A stretch of 47,289 nucleotides of DNA from Iodobacter sp. (GCF_025352645.1 NZ_JANXSO010000164.1:1-47289), one strand, 5' to 3'; shown: positions 7,620 to 16,600, counted from the first letter of the stretch. The notes: generated by a model from the sequence alone, not told the origin. Program-made: numbers and translations.

Positions 7620-7955
7620 TCAGCCCACTTTGATTGTTATGGGCTTTTCTGCACGGATGAGCATTGACACGAGGGAGTCGATCGTAAATTTGTTGGTTTT
7701 TTTATTGACCACATCAGAGACTCTTGGCCTTGAAATATGAAGCTTTTTAGCCACATCCTCTTGTCTCAGCTGAGTGCTCTTAATCCATGACCCCAGCTCT
7801 ATAATCAATTCTTCTTTAATTTTTAAAGTGGAATTGATTTGTGCGAGGGATTCGGCCTGATAACGCTGGGCATCATCAGCCGAAAAGCCAAGCTCTGCAA
7901 ATAGGTTTGCGCTGGGCTGGGTGACATGTCTGATTTTAGTGTCGATATTACTCAT
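7620..7955 (-). CDS. XRE-family antitoxin (HigA/COG5606 type)
   Basis: A 111-residue protein started at the ATG at 7955, eight bases inside the toxin gene. The HTH spans about 60-95 (IKSTQLRQEDVAKKLHISRP), ending with a short strand, PITIKVG. Antitoxins of this kind bind the Gp49-type toxin upstream and repress their shared promoter. The order toxin-antitoxin is typical of HigBA-type pairs. Confidence 0.8.
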   Translation of the reverse strand: MSNIDTKIRHVTQPSANLFAELGFSADDAQRYQAESLAQINSTLKIKEELIIELGSWIKSTQLRQEDVAKKLHISRPRVSDVVNKKTNKFTIDSLVSMLIRAEKPITIKVG

Positions 7956-8313
7956 GGCTTGTATTCCTTGCTTGTACGATGGCTCGGTATCGTGCCTCAG
8001 CGATGTCTTTATCTTTCTTTGATGTAGCTTCTGTTTTCTTTTGAAAGCAATGTAGTACATAAATTGCTTCATCAAACTTGGCAACGTACATGATGCGAAA
8101 GATTCCAGTAGCATCTTTGATTCTAATTTCCTTTGTTCCTCGGCCTACGGCATCAAAGGGCTTCCAGTCATCTGGTTCCAAGCCAGCTTGTACTTTTGAG
8201 AGCTGAAAGCCTGCTTCTTTGCGTGGGGCTTCTGGGAAGCTAATCAGGTCTTCACGTGAGGATCCTGACCAATGGATTGCTTTGTTTTCTCTCATGTATA
8301 AAATTGTATACAT
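7948..8313 (-). CDS. Gp49-like HigB-family toxin
   Basis: A 121-residue RelE-superfamily protein of the phage Gp49 (COG4679) type. Recognisable segments are REDLISFPEAPRKEAGFQL, then KEIRIKDATGIFRIMYVAKF and IYVLHCFQKKTEATSKKDKD. Such toxins cleave mRNA at the ribosome. The start at 8313 lies inside a palindrome (8294-8313), and the second ATG at 8295 is an alternative start (115 residues). Neither has a clear ribosome site, so translation may be leaderless. Confidence 0.85.
   Translation of the reverse strand: MYTILYMRENKAIHWSGSSREDLISFPEAPRKEAGFQLSKVQAGLEPDDWKPFDAVGRGTKEIRIKDATGIFRIMYVAKFDEAIYVLHCFQKKTEATSKKDKDIAEARYRAIVQARNTSHE
8294..8313. promoter_or_regulatory. Inverted repeat over the toxin start, probable TA operator
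   Basis: ATGTATA and TATACAT arms flank a six-base spacer and cover the first codons of the Gp49-like toxin. TATACA-type sequence within it could be the -10 element. This fits autorepression by the antitoxin-toxin complex. Confidence 0.5.
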
Positions 8314-8357
8314 CTATTTTGTTTTGCACCATGTGAAATAGTATTTCGTGGTGTGCA

Positions 8358-8396
8358 AAAGACAAACGGCGGCCCAGATGGTCGCCGTTTGTCTTT
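8358..8396. terminator. Shared-loop terminator hairpin, copy 2
   Basis: AAAGACAAACGGCG and its complement close around a GGCCCAGATGGTC core that differs from copies 1 and 4 by one inserted C. It separates the first toxin-antitoxin pair from the hicAB promoter. Confidence 0.75.
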
Positions 8397-8433
8397 CCGA
8401 AGCTGGAGAGTGTTTAAAATAACTCTGGGGTTA

Positions 8434-8467
8434 TTGCTTTTGTTCTTTTTGGGGTTATAATAACCCT
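8434..8467 (+). promoter_or_regulatory. hicAB promoter with overlapping inverted repeat
   Basis: TTGCTT (8434-8439), a 16-base spacer and TATAAT (8456-8461) form a good sigma-70 promoter. The -10 element lies inside the inverted repeat GGGTTA-TAA-TAACCC, and TGGGGTTAT occurs twice, so the HicB DNA-binding protein probably represses here. Confidence 0.6.
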
Positions 8468-8490
8468 GTCAGCAAAGAGTAGAGGTCGTC

Positions 8491-8673
8491 ATGACTAGCC
8501 AGGCACTCATTAAGATGCTGATAAGTGACGGTTGGTATGAAGTGGCAACGAGGGGAAGTCATCATCAGTTTAAGCACCCTACGAAGCTTGGTCGAGTAAC
8601 AGTGCCTCACCCCAAAAAAGACCTGCCAATCGGAACCCTTAACAGTATCAAGAAGCAAGCCGGCCTGAAGTAA
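8491..8673 (+). CDS. hicA: HicA-type mRNA interferase toxin
   Basis: A 60-residue HicA protein, a normal length for the family. The GSHHQF segment carries the catalytic histidine in a double-stranded-RNA-binding-like fold, and VPHPKKDLPIGTLNSI is the conserved C-terminal signature. HicA cleaves mRNA and is neutralised by HicB encoded downstream. An intrinsic terminator overlaps its stop codon. Confidence 0.92.
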   Translation: MTSQALIKMLISDGWYEVATRGSHHQFKHPTKLGRVTVPHPKKDLPIGTLNSIKKQAGLK

Positions 8674-8686
8674 GGCCGGTTTTTTT
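8660..8686 (+). terminator. Intrinsic terminator between hicA and hicB
   Basis: CCGGCCT and AGGCCGG pair around a six-base loop that contains the start of the hicA stop codon, followed by seven Ts. It would reduce read-through into the antitoxin gene. Confidence 0.75.
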
Positions 8687-8724
8687 CCTGATACACTTTT
8701 CTCGGATCAGATGGAGTACGGAAA

Positions 8725-9126
8725 ATGTTGTATCCCATTGCAATTGAACCCGGTGATGATCAGCGCGCATTTGGTGTGATTGTCCCTGATTTAGTGGGTT
8801 GCTATTCTGCTGGCGATACTTTAGATGAAGCATTGAGTAATGCCAAAGAGGCAATTTCTCTACACTTGGAAGGTTTAGCAGAGGACGAAGAAGTGATCCC
8901 TGAAGCAAGCAGAGTGGATGCTTACTTTGGGAGCCCTGAGTACGCGGGCTTTGTATGGGGAATGGTAGAAATTGATGTTTCCCGTTACCTTGGAAAATCA
9001 GAAAAAATTAACGTCACATTACCTGGGCTATTAATTCATCGTATTGATGCTCGCACCAATAACCGGAGTGGCTGGCTTGCAGAGGCTGCCATTGAAAAGA
9101 TGGCTCGTGAGCTTCACGCGGCGTAA
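8725..9126 (+). CDS. hicB: HicB-type antitoxin
   Basis: A 133-residue HicB protein. The N-terminal domain (MLYPIAIEPG to VPDLVGCYSAGDTLDEALSN) is the RNase H-like fold that blocks HicA. The C-terminal part (about 97-130: KINVTLPGLLIHRIDARTNN, then AEAAIEKMARE) is a ribbon-helix-helix DNA-binding domain for autoregulation. It lies 51 bases after hicA, beyond a terminator, with TGGAG before its start, so it may have a promoter of its own. Confidence 0.92.
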   Translation: MLYPIAIEPGDDQRAFGVIVPDLVGCYSAGDTLDEALSNAKEAISLHLEGLAEDEEVIPEASRVDAYFGSPEYAGFVWGMVEIDVSRYLGKSEKINVTLPGLLIHRIDARTNNRSGWLAEAAIEKMARELHAA

Positions 9127-9147
9127 GTCATCACGCTGGTTAAAAAT

Positions 9148-9180
9148 AAAAAAGGCGGCCTTTATGGTCGCCTTTTTTTT
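9148..9180. terminator. Terminator hairpin after hicB (diverged copy 3)
   Basis: AAAAAAGGCG and CGCCTTTTTTTT flank GCCTTTATGGT. The loop is related to, but not the same as, the GGCCAGATGGTC core of the other hairpins. Confidence 0.75.
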
Positions 9181-9221
9181 GTTGATTGACTTTTTATACG
9201 TCAATGCCGTAGTATTGATGA

Positions 9222-9536
9222 ATGCATACAATAATTGAAACGCCAACATTCTCCGCAGATGCAAATTTGCTGTGGATTGAGGAAGAGCGAGGTGCATTTT
9301 GCGCTTGGTTGGCAGCTTACCCTGAAGCTGGGGACGTTATTCCAAGTAGTGGCGGTTGCCGTAAAGTGCGTTGGGCCAGATCTGGTACGGGTAAAAGTGG
9401 TGGTGTTCGTGTGATTTACTTTACGCGTTTGCCCTGCGGCGAAATTTGGCTTTTGCTCATTTACGCAAAAAGCGTTCGCGGGAGTATTCCTGCTCATCTA
9501 TTGAAGTCTATTCGGGAGGCTCTTGAAAATGACTAA
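9222..9536 (+). CDS. RelE/HigB2-type toxin
   Basis: A 104-residue RelE-superfamily toxin. Typical segments are AWLAAYPEAGDVIPSSGGCR, KVRWARSGTGKSGGVRVIYF and LLLIYAKSVRG, the pattern of toxins paired with HigA2/NadS antitoxins (ribosome-dependent mRNA cleavage). It overlaps its antitoxin by eight bases. Confidence 0.88.
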   Translation: MHTIIETPTFSADANLLWIEEERGAFCAWLAAYPEAGDVIPSSGGCRKVRWARSGTGKSGGVRVIYFTRLPCGEIWLLLIYAKSVRGSIPAHLLKSIREALEND

Positions 9537-9831
9537 AGCACTAGACCATGACGTAATGACGGGTGCAGAGCTAGGCGCTAAGCTTTTGCAATCGATCCGT
9601 GAAATGTCCGCCGGTAAAACGGCAAGGGTTACTCAGGTTACACCCAATGAGGTTGCGGCAGCCCGACTTAAAACGGGGCTTTCCCAATCTCAGTTTGCTG
9701 AGGCTCTGCATATTTCAGCGCGCACTCTTCAGGAGTGGGAGCAAGGCAGGCGCAAACCTTCTGGTGCTGCTGATGCATTAATTAAAATTGCAGCAAGGCA
9801 TCCAGAGATCATTAGAGAATCATTAAGATAA
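9529..9831 (+). CDS. HigA2/NadS-type XRE antitoxin
   Basis: A 100-residue protein started at the ATG at 9529, nine bases after GGGAGG; the TTG at 9523 is too close to that ribosome site. The HTH spans about 45-85: VAAARLKTGLSQSQFAEALH and RTLQEWEQGRRKPSGAADAL, a signature of antitoxins partnering RelE/HigB2 toxins. It closes the third toxin-antitoxin pair in the block. Confidence 0.88.
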   Translation: MTKALDHDVMTGAELGAKLLQSIREMSAGKTARVTQVTPNEVAAARLKTGLSQSQFAEALHISARTLQEWEQGRRKPSGAADALIKIAARHPEIIRESLR

Positions 9832-9859
9832 AAAACGGCGGCCAGATGGTCGCCGTTTT
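9830..9859. terminator. Shared-loop terminator hairpin, copy 4
   Basis: AAAAACGGCG-GCCAGATGGT-CGCCGTTTT, with the same core as copy 1. It lies between the convergent antitoxin gene and the short repressor gene. Confidence 0.8.
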
Positions 9860-9863
9860 GGGT

Positions 9864-10253
9864 TTATTCAGGAATATCCGCCGAGGGCGGTTTTTTTTCG
9901 TCTACCACATCCAGCAGCCGCATCATGCCTTCAATCATTGCTGTGGGTAGTTGATCATGTTTATCAAGTAGATCTAATCTGGCCAGTAGCGGTGCTAGTC
10001 TGTCACTGTGTTGCCAAATACCACTTGTTGCATTGCCTTTCATTTCACCTTCTCCCGTCGCAAGCCAATAGGGGTTCACCCCCAGCATTGTTGCTAGTTC
10101 GAAAGTTTTGCGCGAAGACGAATTTTTACCCTTTTCTAAATCGCTAAGGGTTTGCTGGGTCATGATATTTTTATCCTCAAGCATGCGGGCTAGCGTCTTT
10201 TGCTGCCAGCCTAGGGCTTCGCGTGCTTGGATAATTCGGGAGCCTATTTTCAT
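9864..10253 (-). CDS. Short C1-like XRE repressor
   Basis: A 129-residue protein with an N-terminal HTH (about 4-62: RIIQAREALGWQQKTLARML and TQQTLSDLEKGKNSSSRKTF) and the NPYWLATGEGEM turn common after the HTH of phage repressors. It lacks the C-terminal S24 protease domain. It is divergent from the HipA-like gene, with a direct repeat between them, so it probably controls that cassette rather than phage immunity, although a second immunity repressor is possible. Confidence 0.75.
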   Translation of the reverse strand: MKIGSRIIQAREALGWQQKTLARMLEDKNIMTQQTLSDLEKGKNSSSRKTFELATMLGVNPYWLATGEGEMKGNATSGIWQHSDRLAPLLARLDLLDKHDQLPTAMIEGMMRLLDVVDEKKPPSADIPE

Positions 10254-10283
10254 ACCCCCTTTTTATGATTCCTTGCGCCTCAC

Positions 10284-10298
10284 GTCAAACAGTCAAAC
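10284..10298. promoter_or_regulatory. Direct repeat, possible operator of the repressor/HipA-like cassette
   Basis: GTCAAAC occurs at 10284-10290 and again at 10292-10298, in the 150-base gap between divergent genes. An A/T-rich stretch follows. Candidate binding site for the short repressor. Confidence 0.35.
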
Positions 10299-10403
10299 TT
10301 TTTTTAATATTAGTGTATTGCTTGTCCGGCTGTCGGTAAATATTTGAATGTTTAGTTTTTATTGCAGCTAAGTCTTTAGAATTACGCGCTTTTTGTTGGT
10401 TCA

Positions 10404-11252
10404 ATGATCCGCTTACTACCTATTGTTACTTCCGATCGCATTGCTAGTTTGGATATTCCTGTTGCTGGTTTTGATAGCGAATCATCCTGCGTATGTCTCG
10501 CTGATATTTATGACGAGATTGGCGAACTACGTGCTGTTTACTTAAAAGTGACCATGCCCGATAAGACCATTCTTGCTGGTGATTTACTTCGCTGGCATTT
10601 AGCCGCGCCTATGAACATCCCGCAGCCTATTGAGGCTTTTCTATGTCAGGTACCGCTGGTGATGGTGGAGCAGCTTTACCCGCATATCCCGTGGCGCGAA
10701 GGATGGCAGCGGGATTTAATCCCTGGCTGGGCGACTACTCAATTGGTCAGCGCTGCGCCACCGATGCCGATCGTTCCACATGGTGACCCTGTCCTGCAGG
10801 CCGCGCTGCAAAAATGGCGCTGGCTTCTTCCAACGATGGCGTTGGACGAATGGGGTGAAAATATCGACGACAATATTAGTAATCTGATTGAGCTGGTTCA
10901 GCCTAATGGCTCACCTGATTTTGCAACCTTGGATGGTGGCAATTTTTTAGGAGGGGATTGTTGGACGCTGGAGTCAATCCGAGCGCTGTGGCCAAGCGCT
11001 AAAAGTGGCCGGCGGCGTAGTAAATTAGGCAAAGCGGCTTTTGGTGCAATGTTGCCTGAATACGCCTTAGAAAGAATGCTTGCCCGGGCTGCTCATCATG
11101 CGGCTGCTTTACAAGTTTGTGCGCCGTATCTGCATTTTTGGTTACCTGAAATGCTGGATGATGCAGAATTGGCGGAGTTAATCATGCAATGCTTATGCGC
11201 ACGTAGCAATATGATCTGGCTTAGAACAAGGCTCGCTCATGCCTATTCGTAA
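10404..11252 (+). CDS. HipA-like protein kinase
   Basis: A 282-residue protein with the layout of a compact HipA-like kinase. VYLKVT (K48) fits the ATP-binding lysine. DLLRWHLAAPMNIPQP (60-75) resembles the N-lobe helix, but a glycine or aspartate stands where a glutamate is usual. ALDEWGENIDDNISNLI (146-162) reproduces the catalytic-loop spacing N-x-D-x4-N with D155 as base and N160 as metal ligand. FATLDGGNF gives the metal-binding D177. It lacks the N-terminal domain of full-length HipA. HipA kinases phosphorylate host proteins such as aminoacyl-tRNA synthetases; the target here is unknown. The family call is from motifs only. Confidence 0.6.
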   Translation: MIRLLPIVTSDRIASLDIPVAGFDSESSCVCLADIYDEIGELRAVYLKVTMPDKTILAGDLLRWHLAAPMNIPQPIEAFLCQVPLVMVEQLYPHIPWREGWQRDLIPGWATTQLVSAAPPMPIVPHGDPVLQAALQKWRWLLPTMALDEWGENIDDNISNLIELVQPNGSPDFATLDGGNFLGGDCWTLESIRALWPSAKSGRRRSKLGKAAFGAMLPEYALERMLARAAHHAAALQVCAPYLHFWLPEMLDDAELAELIMQCLCARSNMIWLRTRLAHAYS

Positions 11253-12042
11253 AGATTTTGCCGAACGCTTATCGATGTTTGCACCTGAAGCAATTGATAC
11301 CAGTGATTGGTGTGAAGGGTTTTATCTCACTATTTCTGTCCGGGGTATTCCATCCAGTGCAGAGCATGGCGCGCATGGCGTCGCGGTATTTATGCGTAAG
11401 CCTATTGCAGATACGCTATACCGGTTTGCAGACACTTCTGCGCTGGCTCCGCAATTTAGTGAAGCTACGATTGCTCAATGGCAAAGTTTGATTTTGCGCT
11501 GTAAGTGGGCTTTTGATCACGGCATTTTAGAATCCCCCGCACCTAATACCTTGATCTATTCAAGGCAGGTGTTGTGGCGGCACCCATCGCCAGACATTGC
11601 ATTGCAAAGGGCGTGGACAAAACATGTGAATTTCTTGCTACCCCCATCGGTAAAAACACAAGAGCTGGGCGGCATTATCCAGCGGCCAGATTCCCCCGCA
11701 ATGTCTGCAGTATTGGCAGATCTGCGGGCTGTGTTTGGCGCTCTATTGAATGAAAACCACGATAACAATATAACGACGCTTGAATACAGGGGGCGTGTGA
11801 CTGCCGTGGTAGCAGCAAATGATCCTTTACTCGCTGCAGATGCGGTGACTGAGGCGGGTATTAGCCTGGCCATGCAAAGTGACCATCCTGCACAACTTTT
11901 AGTTTTGCTTGATCATGCCAATGAATTGAGCGCAGAGCTTGCGCATGCAATGGCTATGCTGCGTGAGCGCTGCGGAATTGATGCCAGCGTTTCTACGCCA
12001 CAAAATGCGGTGGAGAAAGTTTCTAAGTGGCTGTATGGATAA
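11239..12042 (+). CDS. Unknown partner of the HipA-like kinase
   Basis: A 267-residue soluble protein that overlaps the kinase gene by 14 bases, so translation is probably coupled. No family is recognised. It contains no HTH that would make it a HipB-type antitoxin; the DNA-binding protein of this cassette is the divergent short repressor. It could be the antitoxin, a sensor, or a substrate adaptor. A terminator with the block's shared loop follows at 12089. Confidence 0.55.
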   Translation: MPIRKDFAERLSMFAPEAIDTSDWCEGFYLTISVRGIPSSAEHGAHGVAVFMRKPIADTLYRFADTSALAPQFSEATIAQWQSLILRCKWAFDHGILESPAPNTLIYSRQVLWRHPSPDIALQRAWTKHVNFLLPPSVKTQELGGIIQRPDSPAMSAVLADLRAVFGALLNENHDNNITTLEYRGRVTAVVAANDPLLAADAVTEAGISLAMQSDHPAQLLVLLDHANELSAELAHAMAMLRERCGIDASVSTPQNAVEKVSKWLYG

Positions 12043-12088
12043 ATTATCCACAAAATTGTGAGTAGTTCTTAATTTTTAGCCAAGAAAA

Positions 12089-12110
12089 TGGCGGCCAGAT
12101 GGCCGCCTAT
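12089..12110. terminator. Shared-loop terminator hairpin, copy 5
   Basis: ATGGCGGCCAGATGGCCGCCTA: the core GGCCAGATGG again, with a shorter stem. It lies between the HipA-like cassette and the end of gene D and marks the edge of the accessory block. Confidence 0.7.
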
Positions 12111-12133
12111 TAGCTTGCTTAAATATCAGGCAT

Positions 12134-13180
12134 TTATTCTTCGTCATCATCGGCCAGCTTCTCCAGCCTTACTTCCAACTCCAAAGAAGTCCCCAGTCCT
12201 GTTTCGCTCAAAGTGTGTGTCACTTTGCTGATAATCCATTCCGCATCATCAACCATCGGTTTAAAGCCACTAACCCTGGCTGGCATTTCTGGCATGAGGT
12301 CTGGGCGGCCACGAGCAAGGTTAATGCTAAATTCTGCAACACCCCGCTGAAGTTTGGCCCAATTAGATCGGGCTGCCCTTTCTGCCGTTGCCTTACTTGC
12401 ATAGGTATGGCGCAGTATTTTTATATTTCCTTCAGGTGCTTTTTCGGTCTTGCCATTTTTGTCGTAGGTGACTGCGCCTTGTTTTGCACCCTTGGTGTTT
12501 TGATAGTTCGCTTTAACGGCAGTATAGTTTTCCCGATCAGCAATACTGATGCGGTGGCTGTCACCGCTGGATCGTGTGATTGTGATTGCAGGCATAGGCT
12601 TGCCGCTGACTGTTTCGCCGTGGCCGGTTGGCATAAATAAAAGATGCCCTTCTTTTACTGTGACAATGGCATCGAATTGATCGCCCAAACGGGTCAGCAG
12701 ATTCATATCTGATTCATTCGTCTGGTCGATATGCGCTACGTTTTTTTTTGCGAGGGAGGGTGATATTTTTGATTTGAGTTTATTTTGTTTTGCGATTGTG
12801 GCGACAATATCGCCCAATACTTTGCCGTGAAAACTTCTTTCTCGTTTTAAATTTAGGCTGCCATTCATTTCTGCTGAGCGGCCACGTAAAGTGAGCTTAT
12901 CTGGGCTGCCACTATGCTCTACTTCATCAATTTTGTAGCTACCTTTATTGATGAGCCCCGTTTCTTCCCATCCAATGGAGATGCTTAGCTCTGCTCCGCG
13001 CGGTGGGATTTCCAGCAAACCATCATGGTCTTGCAAAACTATATCAAGCTGGTCAGCTTCACCGCCGCGATTATCAGTAATTGTGAGAGATTCCAAACGA
13101 TCATCTAAACGGCCAGTAATGTCTTTGCCATTTAGGTGAATAGCAAAGATCGGCTTTGGTTCTGTGTTGTGATAAATCAT
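12134..13180 (-). CDS. D: Tail protein gpD (late control D)
   Basis: A 348-residue member of the P2 gpD family, a hub-like baseplate protein related to VgrG/gp27. It begins with PKPIFAIHLNGKDITGRLDD, with the family segments DQLDIVLQDHDG and TLRGRSAEM. It is the last gene of the FI-FII-E-T-U-D operon, as in P2, and its start overlaps the end of gpU by four bases. Length is normal. Confidence 0.92.
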   Translation of the reverse strand: MIYHNTEPKPIFAIHLNGKDITGRLDDRLESLTITDNRGGEADQLDIVLQDHDGLLEIPPRGAELSISIGWEETGLINKGSYKIDEVEHSGSPDKLTLRGRSAEMNGSLNLKRERSFHGKVLGDIVATIAKQNKLKSKISPSLAKKNVAHIDQTNESDMNLLTRLGDQFDAIVTVKEGHLLFMPTGHGETVSGKPMPAITITRSSGDSHRISIADRENYTAVKANYQNTKGAKQGAVTYDKNGKTEKAPEGNIKILRHTYASKATAERAARSNWAKLQRGVAEFSINLARGRPDLMPEMPARVSGFKPMVDDAEWIISKVTHTLSETGLGTSLELEVRLEKLADDDEE

Positions 13181-13620
13181 GCGGCTTCCATTCTCTGATC
13201 GAATTCCATTTCGTCCTCTTCTACTGCAGTGTCGTCATCATCAACACGCAATAGATTAAGCGTGTATTCAATACGGCGAGCTGTGCCATCCTGAAAAAAC
13301 ACCGAACGGGTGGTACTAAGCGATTCAACCACGAACATTCCGAGAATATCGCCCATGCCGGTAATTAGAGGCCAAGAAAGCCCTTCGTCCCCCATGATCC
13401 TGATCTGCTCAATGGCGGACTCTCCGCCCGTTAGCTCAGGAATCAACACGCCAGTCAGCGTGATTTTTTCATCTTCTGGCCCCGTGAACTGGTGGGCGGG
13501 GCGCTGGCCAACCCGATTGCCTGCTGGATGCCGCCATGCAAGCTGTTGTTGAAACTCTTGATAGGGCAAGTTTTTTTGCTCGAATACAAATTGGCCAAGG
13601 GCCAGCATCTTGGTTTCCAT
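13177..13620 (-). CDS. U: Tail protein gpU
   Basis: A 147-residue P2 gpU-family protein, a small tail/baseplate component. Recognisable parts are MLALGQFVFEQ, the W-R-H-P motif in LAWRHPAGNRVGQRP and the ITGMGDILGMFVVESL segment. It sits between T and D as in P2. Confidence 0.9.
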   Translation of the reverse strand: METKMLALGQFVFEQKNLPYQEFQQQLAWRHPAGNRVGQRPAHQFTGPEDEKITLTGVLIPELTGGESAIEQIRIMGDEGLSWPLITGMGDILGMFVVESLSTTRSVFFQDGTARRIEYTLNLLRVDDDDTAVEEDEMEFDQRMEAA

Positions 13621-13622
13621 GG

Positions 13623-16600
13623 CTAATCCTTATCTGATAGGCGCGAGCGGCCTTTGGCTGCATTGGCGCGTTGAATTTTCTCAATTTCTGCTGCGACCAT
13701 CTGGGCAATCTGCTTAGAGTCTTGCCCTGGCTGCTGATAGATTTGAATGGTGATCGGCGCTAATGCAACCGGCGCGGCCGCCGGGCGAGCGCTGGCAGAA
13801 ATGGGCGGGCGCGTATCCATTGGTACGTTGGCCAAGGCTGGCAAGGTGGCGCCCAGAGTCAGGCCGCTGGTTGCTGCAAGTTGGCCGGTAAAACTGCGCA
13901 TCCCATTTAGTGCATCAGACACGCTTGGCAGGTTAGGTAGTGGGAGATTGATCCTTTTAGCTTGCTCAATTAATGATTGAGCCATGCCATCAAGTGTGGC
14001 CAGCGGGGCGTTTTGGCCTTTCCCTAAGCCTTGATTAAAGCCTTCCATGGTAAAACCACCCAGCTCTGCAAAAACACGGCTGGGGCTATGGATTCCTAGT
14101 TTTTCTTTTACCCAATTTGTTGCTCCAGACCCGACAGAGGTAATCGTTTCTTTTAATGCACCCATTTTGGATGTAATGCCGCTAATTAATCCGTCGATCA
14201 TTTGGCCCCCAATCGTCACAAATTGAGTAGGCAGGCTGAGCAGTTGCGCAACAATATTTCCAATGGCTGTGCCAAACCTAATCCCCATATTTTGCGCGGC
14301 ATTTCCAGTATCGTTTACTGGTTGTAGCAAAGCTTTTATCCAGCCCCACAATCCTTGTGCTGCAGTAGAAATTAAGCTTAATGCTCCGCTGGCAATGCTC
14401 CCCATTACGCTAAAGATTGGCCCTAAAATTGGGATGCCGCTGAGTAGCTTTGCAAGACTTCCCCAATAATGGGTGCAGGCTTGCCAAAGTGCTTTAATTG
14501 CCGGTAAAGCTGCAGAGATTAATCCGCCAAAAAAACCAGTAAAAAATGCTTTAATTGGAGCCCAGTATTTGTAGAGCAGAACTCCAACACCGATCAGTGC
14601 TGCAATACCGCCGATAATCCAGCCGATTGGTGTAGCCATAATGACTGCGCCTAGCGTAGCGAACATGCCACTTAATGGCGCAAGCATAGCGCTGATGCGA
14701 ATAATGCTCGTAAATAGCAAGGGCATCAGAGAGCGTCCAAGGGTTGCTATTCCACCGCTGAATTTACTGATTAAGCCTATGGGGCCAGTCAGGCCGATCC
14801 CTAGTGTGGACATACTTAACCTCACCATAGCCATTGGCCCAAGTATGGCGGCGAGGGCTAGGGTGACCGCTCCCATTACCAGCAGAAATACTGCTAAGGC
14901 CGCGGCGCCAATGATCAGCGCGCGGGCCAGTTGGGGGTGCTCGTTCATCCATGCTTTGGTAGCTTGGGTAATAGCGAGTATTTTTTCCAGCAGGCTGTTG
15001 TAGAGTGGCAGAACGTTTTCACCGACTGCCAGCTTCAGGTCTTCATAGCCTTTGTGTGCTGCTACTTCTTTACCTGCGGTACTTATTTTTGCTAAAGCGT
15101 TGAGCTGGTCAATTGTTGCTGAGCCTTCACTTAGTTTGGCACTTTTGTGAATTTGTTGTCGCTGTAGCACCATGGTGGTCATTAAGTTGGCGGCGGTACG
15201 ATTGGTAAAAATGCTTGAAATAGTATCGTTGATCGCGCCTTGATCTGTAATTCCTTTCGCCTTTAATGCTGGCAATAGGGTATTTTCTAACCACTCCAAG
15301 GGGTTGGCTTTGAATGTTTCGCCATCTTTGAGCGCACCGGGCTTAATTCTCTTGAGTTGGCCAACCTTATCGTATTCAACATTCTTAGGATCGATCAGTC
15401 CCAAGCGTCCCATTTCCCTTGCGGCCCTTACGGTTGTTTTACCTTGATAGATATTGCTGTATGCGCTCATCAATCCGGTACCGACCTGATGACCACCCAT
15501 TTCTTGGATGAGTGGTTCCATCATGTTGTAAAAGGATCGGCTGCTTAATTGCTTACCCGCTACACCACTGGTTTGGATAAAGTTTTTCCATTCTTCAGGC
15601 CCAACACGGCCACCTGTTGCAGCGATAACTTGCTGAATCCGGTTAGCTTCGCCCATAAAGGCTTCTTTGTTTTTTGTTCCTCCGCGCAGTTCAATTACCT
15701 TGAGCATATTAATAAATTGCTCTTCGTTTTTTGCGCCGTCTGCTGCGCCAAAAATAGCGGTATTTGCGAACTTCATTTTTGCTAGTTCTGGAGCCACCAT
15801 CTCGGCATGATGCAGATCTGCAAAGACCGTCATGGCATCGCGCACTAAGGTGGCATTTTCTGTGGCGCTGGTGCCATAGGTTTTCATGGCCCGTGCATAG
15901 GCTTCGGCATCAGCATTGGTTTCTTTGGAAAAGCCTAAACCAGCGATGCGCTGCATTTCAGTATTGAAGTGTTTGGCCTCATTGATGGTCTGCATGATAG
16001 GCAATCCAACCGCGGTACCCACACCCATGGCCGCTGCCCCTGCTCCCGCAATTTTGTCGCGTGTTTGTATTTGGCGATCATAAGTGGCTCTAGCGGCACT
16101 AAGGCGTTGCTGTTGATGCCCTAGTTGTTCGAGTCGTTGACGCTGTTGCGCCAGAGTTCTGTTTGTGGCTTCGGTGCGTGTTCTCAGTTCCGCTTCAGCT
16201 TGGGCAAGCTGGCGAGTTGAAATTCCGGTATCTTGCAGCCTTTGGCGAGATTCGCTTAATGACCTACTTAGATTTTGGCGTTGCCCTCGGTTACGAGTTA
16301 GTGCCTGTTCATCTGCATGCAGAGCGGCACTATGACGTCTGGTGGCATATTGTGCACGCTGGTATTTAAGCTCAACTTTTTCTAATTCGGCAGTTAGCAG
16401 GGCAAGAGATCGTAACTGAGCATTTGATGGTTCAGGGGTTTTTTTTATCTCTTCGGATAGTCTTTTATAGCTTCTACGTGTGCCTTTAACTTCATCTGCA
16501 AGTTGCGCTTGCAGTGTCCTAGATTGTTTTACCCTTAATTCATTTACTTTAATGGAGTCTTTTAGCTCCCGCATTTGTTCGGTTGATTTCTTGGCTTGTT

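Noticed and set aside
7956-8114. N-terminal extension of the XRE antitoxin back to 8114
   Set aside because: It would overlap most of the toxin gene; the ATG at 7955 gives the usual antitoxin length.
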